A stretch of 64,000 nucleotides of DNA from positions 1-64,000 of the forward strand of contig NZ_LR588418.1 of NCBI RefSeq assembly GCF_901447155.2. Reading direction: 5' to 3'. Positions 53,052 through 61,790 of this stretch are shown here, piece after piece. Source of the DNA: Peptoniphilus catoniae. GTDB lineage: Bacteria; Bacillota; Clostridia; Tissierellales; Peptoniphilaceae. The position numbers were made by a program, and so were the translations under genes. The notes beneath the pieces are model-generated. The model searched no databases. It was not told the DNA's origin and saw only the letters and a list, made by a program, of their open reading frames with translations. Each line of letters begins with the position of its first letter. The stretch's first letter is position 1.

Positions 53052-54572
53052 ATGGAAGCTAAATTAAAAGAACCTCTTTTAAAAATGGAAAACATCAGTA
53101 AAAGTTTTCCGGGAGTCAAGGCTCTGGACAAGGTAAGCCTAAATGTCTATGCCGGTGAAGTAATGGCTCTTTTGGGAGAGAACGGAGCAGGTAAAAGCAC
53201 CCTTATGAAAATTCTTTCAGGGTCTTATAAGGCTGATGAAGGCAAAATCATTTTAAGGGGAGAGGAAATAAATGTAGACTCACCCTTAGACGCCACTAAA
53301 AAAGGCATATCAATTATTCATCAGGAGTTAAATTTGCTTCCCCACATGTCGGTATATGAAAATGTATTTTTAGGCAGGGAGCTTACAGGCTCCATGGGAA
53401 TGCTTAAAAAGTCCCAAATGATTAAAGAAACTGAAAAGGTCATTAAAAGGCTTAATATTAATATAGACCCTAAGATAGATGCCGGACTTTTGTCCATTGC
53501 TCAACAACAAATGGTTGAAATTGCCAAGGCTTTGTCTATAAATGCAGATATAATAATTTTAGATGAACCTACCGACACCCTTACAACTAAGGAGTCGGAT
53601 GTGCTTTTTAATATAATTAGAGAGCTGAAGGCTCAGGGCAAGGGACTAATTTTTATTTCCCACAAGCTTGAAGAGGTTTTTGAAATATGCGACAGGGTAA
53701 CGGTATTTCGTGACGGAAAGCTTATAGGAGAGGAAGAAGTCAGTCAAGTAGATGAGGATAAAATAATTACCATGATGGTAGGCAGAAGCCTTGATGAACA
53801 ATTTCCTCATATAGATGTGCCGGGAGAAGAAGTCTTTCGCGTGGAGGGCTTAAATAACAAATATATTAAAAATATTTCCTTTGGAGTTAACAGGGGAGAG
53901 ATTTTAGGTATATCAGGCTTAGTAGGGGCAGGTCGTACTGAACTTGCCAAGACTATTTTCGGGCATTATCCCTTGGATTCAGGTAGAATTTACCTTGAAG
54001 GCGAAGAAATAAGGGTCAAATCTCCAAGAGAGGCTTTAAGTAAGGGAATAGTTTATGTATCAGAGGACAGAAAGGGAGAAAGCCTTGTAATTCAAATGAA
54101 TGTTATGGAAAACATCACTCTTTCCGCCTTGGATAAATTTAAAAGAGTTCTGGCTATAAACAAAAAGCTTGAAAAAGAAGCAAGTGAAGACTATGTAAAA
54201 AAAATCAGAATAAAAACTCCTACAGTTAGGCAAAGGGTAAAGAATTTAAGTGGAGGCAATCAACAAAAGGTTGCCATTGCAAAATCCCTTTTAACAGATC
54301 CCAAGATTCTTATTCTCGATGAGCCTACAAGGGGAATAGATGTAGGGGCCAAAAAAGAAATTTACGAGCTTTTAAATACTATAAAAGAAGAAGGCAAGGC
54401 AATTATCATTATTTCCTCAGACATGCAGGAAATTTTAGGAATGAGTGACAGGGTAATAGTTATGAACGAAGGTAGACAAAAGGCAATAATTAAAAGAGAA
54501 GAGGTTACCCAGGAAAAGATTATGAGCTATATTATGAAAGTGGAGGAAACAGAAAATGAATTTGAAAAATAA
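53052..54572 (+). CDS. rbsA: Ribose ABC transporter ATP-binding protein
   Basis: 506 residues with two fused ABC domains: Walker A GENGAGKST near 40 and a degenerate second one GLVGAGRTE near 290, as normal for sugar ATPases of this group; signatures LSIAQQQMVEIAKAL and LSGGNQQKVAIAKSL; Walker B IIILDEPTDTLT and ILILDEPTRGID. Energises ribose import. Its last 17 nt overlap rbsC. Confidence 0.95.
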   Translation: MEAKLKEPLLKMENISKSFPGVKALDKVSLNVYAGEVMALLGENGAGKSTLMKILSGSYKADEGKIILRGEEINVDSPLDATKKGISIIHQELNLLPHMSVYENVFLGRELTGSMGMLKKSQMIKETEKVIKRLNINIDPKIDAGLLSIAQQQMVEIAKALSINADIIILDEPTDTLTTKESDVLFNIIRELKAQGKGLIFISHKLEEVFEICDRVTVFRDGKLIGEEEVSQVDEDKIITMMVGRSLDEQFPHIDVPGEEVFRVEGLNNKYIKNISFGVNRGEILGISGLVGAGRTELAKTIFGHYPLDSGRIYLEGEEIRVKSPREALSKGIVYVSEDRKGESLVIQMNVMENITLSALDKFKRVLAINKKLEKEASEDYVKKIRIKTPTVRQRVKNLSGGNQQKVAIAKSLLTDPKILILDEPTRGIDVGAKKEIYELLNTIKEEGKAIIIISSDMQEILGMSDRVIVMNEGRQKAIIKREEVTQEKIMSYIMKVEETENEFEK

Positions 54573-55500
54573 GGATTTATTAAATAAAGCCCGCCCTGTA
54601 ATAGGACTTATAATTTTTTCAATAGCTATAAGTTTTATAAGCGACAGATTTTTAACAGTAAATAACTTGTTTAACGTCTTTAGACAAACCTCTATTAATG
54701 CAATAATAGCAATAGGTATGACCTTTGTAATCCTTACATCGGGAATAGATTTGTCAGTAGGATCTATACTTGCCTTTTCAAGTGCAGTGGCAGCCTATAT
54801 GCTTTCAAGCGGCTATAATATATGGCTGGTTATATTTGTAGCTTTAGGCATAGGACTTTTAGCCGGTACAATTAACGGACTTTTTATAACTAAGGGAAAT
54901 ATACAACCCTTTATAGCTACTCTTGCCATGATGCAGCTTTTAAGAGGAGCGACTCTTGTTTTTCTAAATGGAAAGCCTATAGCAGTACCTGCCAAGAATG
55001 TATCACCGGTTTTTAAATTTATAGGAAGGGGAAATCTTTTCGGTATTCACGTTCCTATACTTATTACAATTATAGTCTTTATAATAGCTTATTTGCTTCT
55101 TAACTTTACCAAATTCGGAAGATATATATATGCAGTTGGAGGCAATGAAGAATCCTCCATGCTTTCAGGAATTAATACCCACAAGGTAAAAATAAGCGCC
55201 TATGCCATAAGCGGACTTATGTCAGCCCTTGTAGGACTAATAGTAATATCAAGACTTTCATCAGCCCAACCTACAGCAGGAGAAGGTTATGAAATGGATG
55301 CCATAGCAGCAGTGGTACTTGGAGGAACAACTCTTTCAGGAGGCCAAGGTTCAATAATAGGTACCCTTATAGGTGCCTTGATAATAGGAATTTTAAACAA
55401 TGCTCTAAACCTTATGAACGTTCAATCCTACTACCAAATGATTGCCAAAGCAATAGTAATAATTATTGCAGTATTACTTGACAGAAAGAAGTCAAACTAG
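54556..55500 (+). CDS. rbsC: Ribose ABC transporter permease
   Basis: 314 residues, about eight to ten membrane helices, BPD_transp_2 family. Conserved TFVILTSGIDLSVGSILAFSSA, GTINGLFITKGNIQPFIATLA and DAIAAVVLGGTTLSGGQGS match RbsC/XylH. Membrane partner of rbsA and rbsB. It starts inside rbsA. Confidence 0.95.
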   Translation: MNLKNKDLLNKARPVIGLIIFSIAISFISDRFLTVNNLFNVFRQTSINAIIAIGMTFVILTSGIDLSVGSILAFSSAVAAYMLSSGYNIWLVIFVALGIGLLAGTINGLFITKGNIQPFIATLAMMQLLRGATLVFLNGKPIAVPAKNVSPVFKFIGRGNLFGIHVPILITIIVFIIAYLLLNFTKFGRYIYAVGGNEESSMLSGINTHKVKISAYAISGLMSALVGLIVISRLSSAQPTAGEGYEMDAIAAVVLGGTTLSGGQGSIIGTLIGALIIGILNNALNLMNVQSYYQMIAKAIVIIIAVLLDRKKSN

Positions 55501-55509
55501 GAGGTAATT

Positions 55510-55908
55510 ATGAAAAAACAGGGAATTTTGCAAGGGGAAATATCAAAAATCATAGCTGAATCAGCACACACCGATTTAATAATGATAGGTGATGCAGGTA
55601 TGCCTGTACCTGAAGGTGTTAAATTTATAGATTTAGCCGTAAAAGAAGGTGTACCGGGATTTTTAGATGTTCTTGAAAAAGTTCTTGAAGAGTTATACAT
55701 AGAAGAAGCAGTTATAGATGTGGAGCTTAAAGACTTAAATCCGGATTATAGAAAAAAAATTTTAAGTCTTATAGATGAAAAGGTTCCGGTAAAGGAAATT
55801 CCTCATGAGGATCTTAAAAAAATGTCAAAATCCTGTATAGCTGCAATTAGAACAGGGGAGTTTACACCCTATTCAAATATTATTTTAAAATCCGGAGTTG
55901 TGTTTTAG
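55510..55908 (+). CDS. rbsD: D-ribose pyranase
   Basis: 132 residues. GILQGEISKIIAESAHTDLIMIGDAGMPVPEGVKFIDLAV carries the catalytic His and Asp of RbsD. Converts beta-pyranose ribose to the furanose form used by ribokinase. CTAGGAGGTAATT precedes the ATG. Confidence 0.96.
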   Translation: MKKQGILQGEISKIIAESAHTDLIMIGDAGMPVPEGVKFIDLAVKEGVPGFLDVLEKVLEELYIEEAVIDVELKDLNPDYRKKILSLIDEKVPVKEIPHEDLKKMSKSCIAAIRTGEFTPYSNIILKSGVVF

Positions 55909-55955
55909 TTATTAACCCGGCAAAGTCGGGAGAAATAAAAGGAGGAATATATTAA

Positions 55956-56900
55956 ATGAAGAAGATTATTGCAACATTATTAGTGGTAGTTTTAGGACTT
56001 TCACTTGTAGCTTGCGGGGGCGACAAAAAAGCAAATGCTCCTAGCGAAAACACAGGAGAAAAAGAAACCACAGAAGCATCAGCAGAAGGTAAGACAGTAG
56101 GTTTTGTTATTTCAACTCAAACAAATCCTTTCTTTGTAACTCTTAAAGAAGGCGCTGAAAAGAAAGCTAAGGAACTTGGAGTTGAACTTATAGTTTTGGA
56201 TTCACAAGACGATTCAGCTAAGGCTGCATCAAATATGGAAGACTTAATTACAAGAGGAGTTGACCTTATTATAGTTAACCCTACAGACTCAGATGCCATT
56301 GTACCAAGTGTTGAAGCTGCAAACGAAGCAGGTATTCCTGTAATAACAGTAGACAGAGTTTCCAACGGCGGAGAGGTTGTAACATCAGTTGCATCAGATA
56401 ACGTTGCAGGCGGAAAAATGGCAGGACAATTTATAATTGATAAGCTTGGCGGAAAAGGTAAAGTTGTTGAACTTGAAGGTATTTCAGGAGCCAATTCAGC
56501 TATAGAAAGAGGCCAAGGATTTAACGAAGCTATAGAAGGTAGCGACATAGAAGTAGTTGCAAAACAAACAGCAGACTATGATAGAGTAAAGGGTCTTGAA
56601 GTAATGGAAAACATTCTTCAATCACAAGCTGAAATAGACGCTGTATTTGCTCACAACGACGAAATGGCATTAGGTGCTCTTGAAGCTATTAAAGCCAGCG
56701 GTAGAGATATGATTGTAGTAGGCTTTGACGCTACAGATGATGCAGTAGCATCAGTAGAAGCGGGAGAACTTGCAGCAACAATAGCTCAACAACCGGGACT
56801 TATGGGAGAAAAGGCAATAGAAGCAGCAATTTCAGTTATTAATGGAGAAACTGTTGAATCAAGTATCCCTGTAGACTTACAACTAGTTGAAAAGAAATAA
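55956..56900 (+). CDS. rbsB: Ribose-binding lipoprotein
   Basis: 314 residues. Lipoprotein signal with lipobox LVACG (Cys near 20), a Thr/Glu/Ala-rich linker, and a periplasmic-binding type 1 fold (TVGFVISTQTNPFFVTLKEGAEKKAKELG; ISGANSAIERGQGFNEAI; VFAHNDEMALGALEAIKASG). Extracellular ribose receptor for rbsAC. Last gene of the operon, with AAAGGAGG ahead of it. Confidence 0.95.
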   Translation: MKKIIATLLVVVLGLSLVACGGDKKANAPSENTGEKETTEASAEGKTVGFVISTQTNPFFVTLKEGAEKKAKELGVELIVLDSQDDSAKAASNMEDLITRGVDLIIVNPTDSDAIVPSVEAANEAGIPVITVDRVSNGGEVVTSVASDNVAGGKMAGQFIIDKLGGKGKVVELEGISGANSAIERGQGFNEAIEGSDIEVVAKQTADYDRVKGLEVMENILQSQAEIDAVFAHNDEMALGALEAIKASGRDMIVVGFDATDDAVASVEAGELAATIAQQPGLMGEKAIEAAISVINGETVESSIPVDLQLVEKK

Positions 56901-56905
56901 ATTTT

Positions 56906-56937
56906 TAGGCAGGCTGACTATCAACCTGCCTTTTAAA
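56906..56937 (+). terminator. rbs operon terminator
   Basis: AGGCAGG (56907-56913) pairs with CCTGCCT (56925-56931), then TTT. Confidence 0.82.
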
Positions 56938-57067
56938 TTAGAAACCTATTTTAGAAGAAGAAAAGCACGGATTATTAAGGTACAAACTTATTAAATGTGA
57001 TATACTTATTTAAGTTTAAGTATGAATTTTGCCACAGTAAATTACTTTGTGAAATAATAAATTCATA

Positions 57068-57096
57068 TTGAAAACCTATCTTGCTTGAGATACAAT
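57068..57096 (+). promoter_or_regulatory. sigma-A promoter of dehydrogenase gene
   Basis: TTGAAA (57068-57073), 17 bp, TACAAT (57091-57096). Confidence 0.78.
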
Positions 57097-57145
57097 AATC
57101 CATGGAAAATTATAAATTATATAAAATTTACAAGGAGAGATATTA

Positions 57146-58090
57146 ATGAAAGCTTTAATAGTAGATTATGTTTCCGACATTATTGAAAAGGAACTTAAGG
57201 AACTTGGATTTGAAGTAGACAAGGAAATGCTTCCTACATCTGAAAAACTAGCTGAAATTATTGAACCCTATGACCTATTGGTTATGAGAGTTGACCCATT
57301 TATTGATAAAAAAGTACTTGATGCAGCTAAGAATCTAAAAATGATTGCTGTAGGTTCAACAGGAACAAACCATATTGACCTTGACTATGCAAAAGAAAAG
57401 GGAATTGAAGTTCACAACTCACCTGGACAAAATGCAAACGCAGTTGCAGAGCTTGTATTTTGTAAAGCCCTTGACCTTTACAGAAACTCCTACCAAGCAC
57501 AATATGAAATTAAGGAAAAAGGAATTTGGAACAAGTATAGATGGATAGGTAGAGAACTTAGAAATAAGACTATGGGTATTTTGGGATATGGTGCAATTGG
57601 AAGACGTGTTGCTGAAATAGCTCATGTATTCCACATGGACGTTATTTCTTACGACCCCTACTTTGACCCTGCAAAGAACCCATTTGATTATGTGAAGTTA
57701 ACAAGCTTTGAAGAAGTAATAAAGAATTCAGACGTTATTACTCTACATCTACCACTAACTCCTGACACTAAGGATATGATTTCAGATAAAGAAATGGAAT
57801 CAATGAGAGATGGAGCAGTTTTAATTAATGCAGCTCGTGGCGGCGTTATCAACGAAGAAGCTCTTTATAAGTACATTAAAAATGGAAAACTTGGCGGAGC
57901 AAACCTTGATACCCTTGCAGACGAATTAGGAACAGGCGGACTTGATACTCAAGACGTACCTATTTCTTCACCTCTATTTGAACTTGACAGAGTTTATGTT
58001 ACTCCTCACATTGGTGGATCAACACAAGATGCTCAAGATGATATAGGTAGAGTTGTGATAGAAAACGTTAAAAAAGTTTTTAGCCTATAA
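57146..58090 (+). CDS. D-2-hydroxyacid dehydrogenase (SerA-like, no ACT domain)
   Basis: 314-residue NAD-dependent dehydrogenase. NAD motif GILGYGAIGRRVAEIA near 145; catalytic Arg in LINAARGGVIN, a Glu in the DTLADE stretch and His in VTPHIGGST. The N-terminal AVGSTGTNHIDLDYAKEKGIEVHNSPGQNANAVAEL resembles 3-phosphoglycerate dehydrogenase, but without ACT or ASB domains; the substrate could be another 2-hydroxy acid. Its own promoter, and no serine genes nearby, leave the role open. Confidence 0.85.
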   Translation: MKALIVDYVSDIIEKELKELGFEVDKEMLPTSEKLAEIIEPYDLLVMRVDPFIDKKVLDAAKNLKMIAVGSTGTNHIDLDYAKEKGIEVHNSPGQNANAVAELVFCKALDLYRNSYQAQYEIKEKGIWNKYRWIGRELRNKTMGILGYGAIGRRVAEIAHVFHMDVISYDPYFDPAKNPFDYVKLTSFEEVIKNSDVITLHLPLTPDTKDMISDKEMESMRDGAVLINAARGGVINEEALYKYIKNGKLGGANLDTLADELGTGGLDTQDVPISSPLFELDRVYVTPHIGGSTQDAQDDIGRVVIENVKKVFSL

Positions 58091-58119
58091 GAAAAAATAA
58101 TATAAAAATTAAAAAGAGA

Positions 58120-58510
58120 TTTCTCCTTAGTCATTTCGACAAGCTTATTATCACACCAGCAGTCATTTCGACTTGAGCGAAGCGAGCGGAGAAATCTCTT
58201 TTTTTAATGTGAGATCTCTTTCTGCAGTTGCTTCGCTCCTTTAGTCGAGATGACGGGATTAAATAGACTATGTTCACTTAGTCGAGATGACAGGACTTTT
58301 TAATACCCAGTCATTTGGACGGAGGTTAGTATCACATAAGCAGTCATTTCGACCGAGCGAAGCGAGCGGAGAAATCTCTTTTTTTAATGTGAGATCTCTT
58401 TCTGCAGTCGCTCCGCTCCTTTAGTCGAGATGACAGGCTTAAAAAGTTCATTCACTTAGTCGAGATGACGAGATTAAATAGACTAGGTTGGCTTAGTCGA
58501 GATGACTTGA
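58120..58510. repeat. REP-like repeat array, third site
   Basis: P-type units at about 58160-58202 and 58341-58382, each followed by a Q-type unit (58209-58255 and 58389-58436); the P+Q pair is itself tandemly repeated with a period of 180 bp. Extra half-units of the Q tail (CTTAGTCGAGATGAC) lie near 58276, 58457 and 58491. No gene is seen in the 500-base gap. It ends shortly before the convergent minus-strand cluster. Confidence 0.85.
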
Positions 58511-58591
58511 TTGGTCAGTATGGATAAAAGGCATAATTTTTTAAAAGCCTCGTATGTGGAAATACATCTGTAGATGCTAACTTAAAATTAG

Positions 58592-59083
58592 TTATTTTTT
58601 TCTAATCCATGGTATTATTCTATTTACTTCATTTAAATATATTGCATACTCTTTTCCAAATTCATTTTTTAACCATTTTTCTTCTGTGTTTTTCATTAAT
58701 ATTGTTAAGAAAGCCCAGTAAATAAATGGTAATATTAATAAAATATAGTTTGCTGTAAGTAATAAAATACCTGTAAATAAAAATATAAATGCTGAATAAA
58801 CAGGATTTCTCACAATGCTGTAGGCTCCTGTTGTAATAAGTTTATTCTCTTTAACTTTCTTGTTTATTTTCTGAACTATAACTGCTTGTACCCATAAATA
58901 TATGCCTAAAAGTATTAATAATATCCCCGTTATTATAAAGAATATTTTCCCTTTACTTAGTTCTCCTTTATATAGGTATCCTTTAAAATGAAGGCATAAC
59001 GCTACTATTGTAAGAATTAAACAAGTAATTACATATAACGGACCAATTCCAAAAACAGGCATTCTAAATTCTTTAGATTTCAT
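58592..59083 (-). CDS. Isoprenylcysteine carboxyl methyltransferase-like membrane protein
   Basis: 163 residues with about four hydrophobic segments. The C-terminal half has the ICMT/PEMT pattern: TTGAYSIVRNPVYSAFIFLFTG, then EEKWLKNEFGKEYAIYLNEVNRIIPW. Such proteins methylate carboxyl or lipid groups using S-adenosylmethionine in the membrane; the bacterial substrates are mostly unknown. Last gene of a four-gene minus-strand cluster, 13 nt after the hydrolase gene. Confidence 0.82.
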   Translation of the reverse strand: MKSKEFRMPVFGIGPLYVITCLILTIVALCLHFKGYLYKGELSKGKIFFIITGILLILLGIYLWVQAVIVQKINKKVKENKLITTGAYSIVRNPVYSAFIFLFTGILLLTANYILLILPFIYWAFLTILMKNTEEKWLKNEFGKEYAIYLNEVNRIIPWIRKK

Positions 59084-59096
59084 TTTATGTCCTTAA

Positions 59097-60035
59097 CTAT
59101 TTTTTTAACAATTCAATAATTTCATCTTGTGCCTTTCTTCCTTCTCTAAAAAATCTCATCAATGGATAACAGTGGCACATTCCCTTGCCAACAATAATTT
59201 CATATGGAACATGGTACTTTTCCATTGTTTTTTTAAATTCTTCCGCAAAGGCATAAAGACATTCATTTCCCCCATAATAAAAGTAAGTTTTTGGAAAGTC
59301 TGAAAAATCTCCATTTGTTCCATCTAACATATATTCAGGTAAGTCTTCATCTTTCTTTAAGATTTCTCTTGCAGTTTTAAAATAGGTAGGTTCTATCATT
59401 ATGTCTTTATGGTTAAGGGCATTTAATTTTTCCCATACTTCTTTATTTTCATCAAGATTTATATCTGGAAGTCCGCCAGGAGATACTGAAATTATTTTCC
59501 CAGCCATTGGTAAAGGTCTGCCTAATGCATTATTATGTAAAAAAATTCCAAGAGATAAACAGGCTCCTGATGAAAATCCAAGGACACTTATCTTTTCTGC
59601 CTTATAAGTTTCGGTCATTAGCCTATAGGTTTCAAAACAAACTTCATAGGTCTTATCCACCTTTACATCTTCTGAACAAAGAGGATAAAATAAAAGCCAT
59701 ACGTCTTTTCCAGTTTTTTCCATTATTCTTTCTGATAGGGAAAAGTCTAACCTATCAGGTCCTGTAATCATTCCTCCGCCGAAGAAATATAGCACCGCTC
59801 CCTCTGCATGGCTCTTATTTTTTTGATATGAAAGGAGCCTGTAACCCATTACGTCTCTTACAATGAGATAGTAATTTTTTCTATTGGCTCTTTTCTTCGC
59901 CTTATCTAAATCAAATACCGCCTTGGCATTTTCTTTCTTTGCATACTCTAGCATCTCTTCTTTATTCTTTAAAAACATTTTTTTAACATTTAAAAGTCTT
60001 ACTATTCCTGATGCAATTTTATAAATTAAACTCAT
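59097..60035 (-). CDS. Alpha/beta-hydrolase fold esterase
   Basis: 312 residues. Oxyanion loop YFFGGGMITGP near 85 (the HGGG family, here with Phe for His), nucleophile Ser in VLGFSSGACLSLG near 155, a DFPKTYFYYGGNECLY strand carrying the probable acid and a final His in GKGMCHCYPL near 285. An N-terminal hydrophobic stretch is weak, so it is likely cytoplasmic or membrane-bound. Steryl-acetyl-hydrolase/lipase-like; substrate unknown. Co-directional with its neighbours. Confidence 0.82.
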   Translation of the reverse strand: MSLIYKIASGIVRLLNVKKMFLKNKEEMLEYAKKENAKAVFDLDKAKKRANRKNYYLIVRDVMGYRLLSYQKNKSHAEGAVLYFFGGGMITGPDRLDFSLSERIMEKTGKDVWLLFYPLCSEDVKVDKTYEVCFETYRLMTETYKAEKISVLGFSSGACLSLGIFLHNNALGRPLPMAGKIISVSPGGLPDINLDENKEVWEKLNALNHKDIMIEPTYFKTAREILKKDEDLPEYMLDGTNGDFSDFPKTYFYYGGNECLYAFAEEFKKTMEKYHVPYEIIVGKGMCHCYPLMRFFREGRKAQDEIIELLKK

Positions 60036-60112
60036 TTTGTTTTACTCCATTAAATAACTTATCAATTTCAATTTCTTAAATTAACTCCTAAACCCTATTC
60101 TTATAACTTTTT

Positions 60113-60739
60113 TCATTCTCTATCGCCTGTAATAAAATAATCACAATAATCTGCTCCATTTGCTATGGTACCTTTTCTGTGAAGTACTCCATGTTGAAGA
60201 CTTATCATAAGCTCATCAAGTTCACAAAATAGCGGCATTAATTCAGCTACACCCAGCTTCTTTGTGTAAGCACAAATCGGGCAACGAGTAATTCTGTAAT
60301 AACAAGCACCCTCATAGGGTTCTCCCACAAAATCAATCTTAAAGGATGTGGGATAGAGCTTTTCTTTTTCCTCTGTATACCACTTGTAATACTTAAGAAT
60401 ATTTTTCTTATTGGCCTCTTTTCCCCTTTTAGTATTGAGATTAATCAAGGAAAAATACCAGCTGACAAAATAAAGAGAGCGACGCATCATTTCTTGCACT
60501 ATTTCAGGAGGAATTTTTTTCTCACTTGCTAAATATGGAGCAACAAAGGCAAGGGCGAACATCTCATTGTATGCCATGGGATTATCATTGCCGATATCGT
60601 CTGCTTCTTCTATTAGTTTTCGATAAATTATTTTGCTTTTTTTGATTATTTCTCTAGCATAGTCATGTCCATAATTTTCCAGCAAAACTTTTTTCATAGG
60701 ATGCTTAAATAAATTGAAATAAAAACTGTGATATTTCAT
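60113..60739 (-). CDS. L-2-amino-thiazoline-4-carboxylate hydrolase family protein
   Basis: 208 residues. The family hallmark is the C-terminal Cys-rich part: RITRCPICAYTKKLGVAELMPLFCELDE followed by ANGADYCDYF, as in the ATC hydrolase family (PF14196). The founding enzyme opens a thiazoline ring to S- or N-carbamoyl cysteine, but most members in gut anaerobes are uncharacterised. The preceding helical domain is typical. Between a methyltransferase and a hydrolase gene, it may belong to a small-molecule modification route. Confidence 0.82.
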   Translation of the reverse strand: MKYHSFYFNLFKHPMKKVLLENYGHDYAREIIKKSKIIYRKLIEEADDIGNDNPMAYNEMFALAFVAPYLASEKKIPPEIVQEMMRRSLYFVSWYFSLINLNTKRGKEANKKNILKYYKWYTEEKEKLYPTSFKIDFVGEPYEGACYYRITRCPICAYTKKLGVAELMPLFCELDELMISLQHGVLHRKGTIANGADYCDYFITGDRE

Positions 60740-60759
60740 ATTTTATCCCTTGCCTTTCC

Positions 60760-61377
60760 TTATCTTATATATTTTTTAGCAATGAAAACCAGTTGTTTTT
60801 TTCTGTCCAAATTATAGTCACAGCAAAAACCTAATTCTGTAAGCATTTTTGTCAAGTCCTCAGGTGTGTATACTTCCATACCTATCATATCCACTATTTT
60901 TTTTACATCTCTTCTTTTCTTAGATGATGCTTCATTGCATATTAAAAATTGTCCGCCTTTTTTTAACACGCGATAAATTTCTTTAAAGCATTCCTCTATG
61001 TCATCCCAAAAATAAATAGTTTCAAAAGCTGTGACAATATCCATGGATTCATCTTTAAAAGGAAGGCTCTTAACATCTCCCACTGAGATTTCGCATCTTC
61101 CGGACTCAATTGCTTCCTTGTTTATCTCACTTGCCATTTTTACACTTGCCTCCGAGTGATCAATGCCATAAACTTTATTGGCTTTAGTTAAAAAATATTC
61201 TATGTTCCGACCACCACCGCAGCCCAAATCTAAGACAATATATTCTTTATCAATATTTATGTAAGACCTTCCCCACTTGGCTAGTTTTTCATGGCCTTTA
61301 TTCATACTCTTTAACATGAATCTACCGCCAAAATTGTCTTTTGGATTTCTAAAATTTTCAAAAAAACGCTTAAACAT
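60760..61377 (-). CDS. Class I SAM-dependent methyltransferase
   Basis: 205 residues. Motif I VLDLGCGGGRNIEYF near 50, motif II GIDHSEASVKMA, then VGDVKSLPFKDESMDIVTAFETIYFW and YRVLKKGGQFLICNE: a Methyltransf_11-type fold for a small molecule. First gene of the cluster; TGGGAGGAGTAT lies ahead of the ATG, and a Fur-like box is 14-28 nt upstream. Confidence 0.9.
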   Translation of the reverse strand: MFKRFFENFRNPKDNFGGRFMLKSMNKGHEKLAKWGRSYINIDKEYIVLDLGCGGGRNIEYFLTKANKVYGIDHSEASVKMASEINKEAIESGRCEISVGDVKSLPFKDESMDIVTAFETIYFWDDIEECFKEIYRVLKKGGQFLICNEASSKKRRDVKKIVDMIGMEVYTPEDLTKMLTELGFCCDYNLDRKKQLVFIAKKYIR

Positions 61378-61390
61378 ATACTCCTCCCAT

Positions 61391-61405
61391 TGATACTAAT
61401 TATCA
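61391..61405. promoter_or_regulatory. Fur-type box
   Basis: TGATACTAATTATCA (minus: TGATAATTAGTATCA), a 7-1-7 palindrome with one mismatch from TGATAATNATTATCA. It lies just downstream of a minus-strand TATAAT (61416-61411), overlapping the predicted RNA start, so iron-bound Fur or a relative would block the cluster. Confidence 0.55.
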
Positions 61406-61410
61406 TTTAT

Positions 61411-61416
61411 ATTATA
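61411..61416 (-). promoter_or_regulatory. -10 element of methyltransferase cluster
   Basis: Minus-strand TATAAT; no convincing -35 at 16-18 bp. Supported mainly by its position just before the Fur-type box. Confidence 0.4.
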
Positions 61417-61439
61417 TCATGTTTTCTTAGTTAAGATTT

Positions 61440-61688
61440 AATGTTTTACTAAAAAGGGAATTTTTAATTATAAGCCCTATATCATCATAGGCAGATTAAC
61501 TTGAATCATTACCACATTTCATTACTCTGTAAATAGCCATTATTGCAGTCATAACTTCCTCTATTTTTTTTGTAGATTTTTCTTTATCAGTACTTATATT
61601 TCCTCATTTGTTTCAAGTCGATTAACTGCGTTAATCTTGTGAAAGCAGGGTTAGGGCTTAAATGTATCTTGCTTGGGTAAACAAGTAA
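61440..61688. other. Intergenic region with possible gene remnant
   Basis: Part of a 413-base gap. On the minus strand, codons from about 61597 to 61497 read TDKEKSTKKIEEVMTAI... to ...KCGNDSS then stop, protein-like but without a start codon or ribosome site. No family recognised. Nothing else coding is seen. Confidence 0.3.
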
Positions 61689-61722
61689 CTGAAGGTAAAA
61701 AAGCCTTCGGTTTTCTTTTGTT
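61689..61722 (+). terminator. Orphan terminator before ispE
   Basis: CTGAAGG (61689-61695) pairs with CCTTCGG (61704-61710), then TTTTCTTTTG. No plus-strand gene precedes it, so it may end a small RNA or relic transcript. Confidence 0.7.
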
Positions 61723-61763
61723 TTAATATTGAAAATCAAAAAACTTAATAATTTTACAATTTA

Positions 61764-61772
61764 TGTTATAAT
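61764..61772 (+). promoter_or_regulatory. Extended -10 promoter of ispE operon
   Basis: TGTTATAAT (TATAAT 61767-61772), about 18 nt before the ATG. Confidence 0.65.
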
Positions 61773-61790
61773 TTCTCCTAGAGGTGGATT

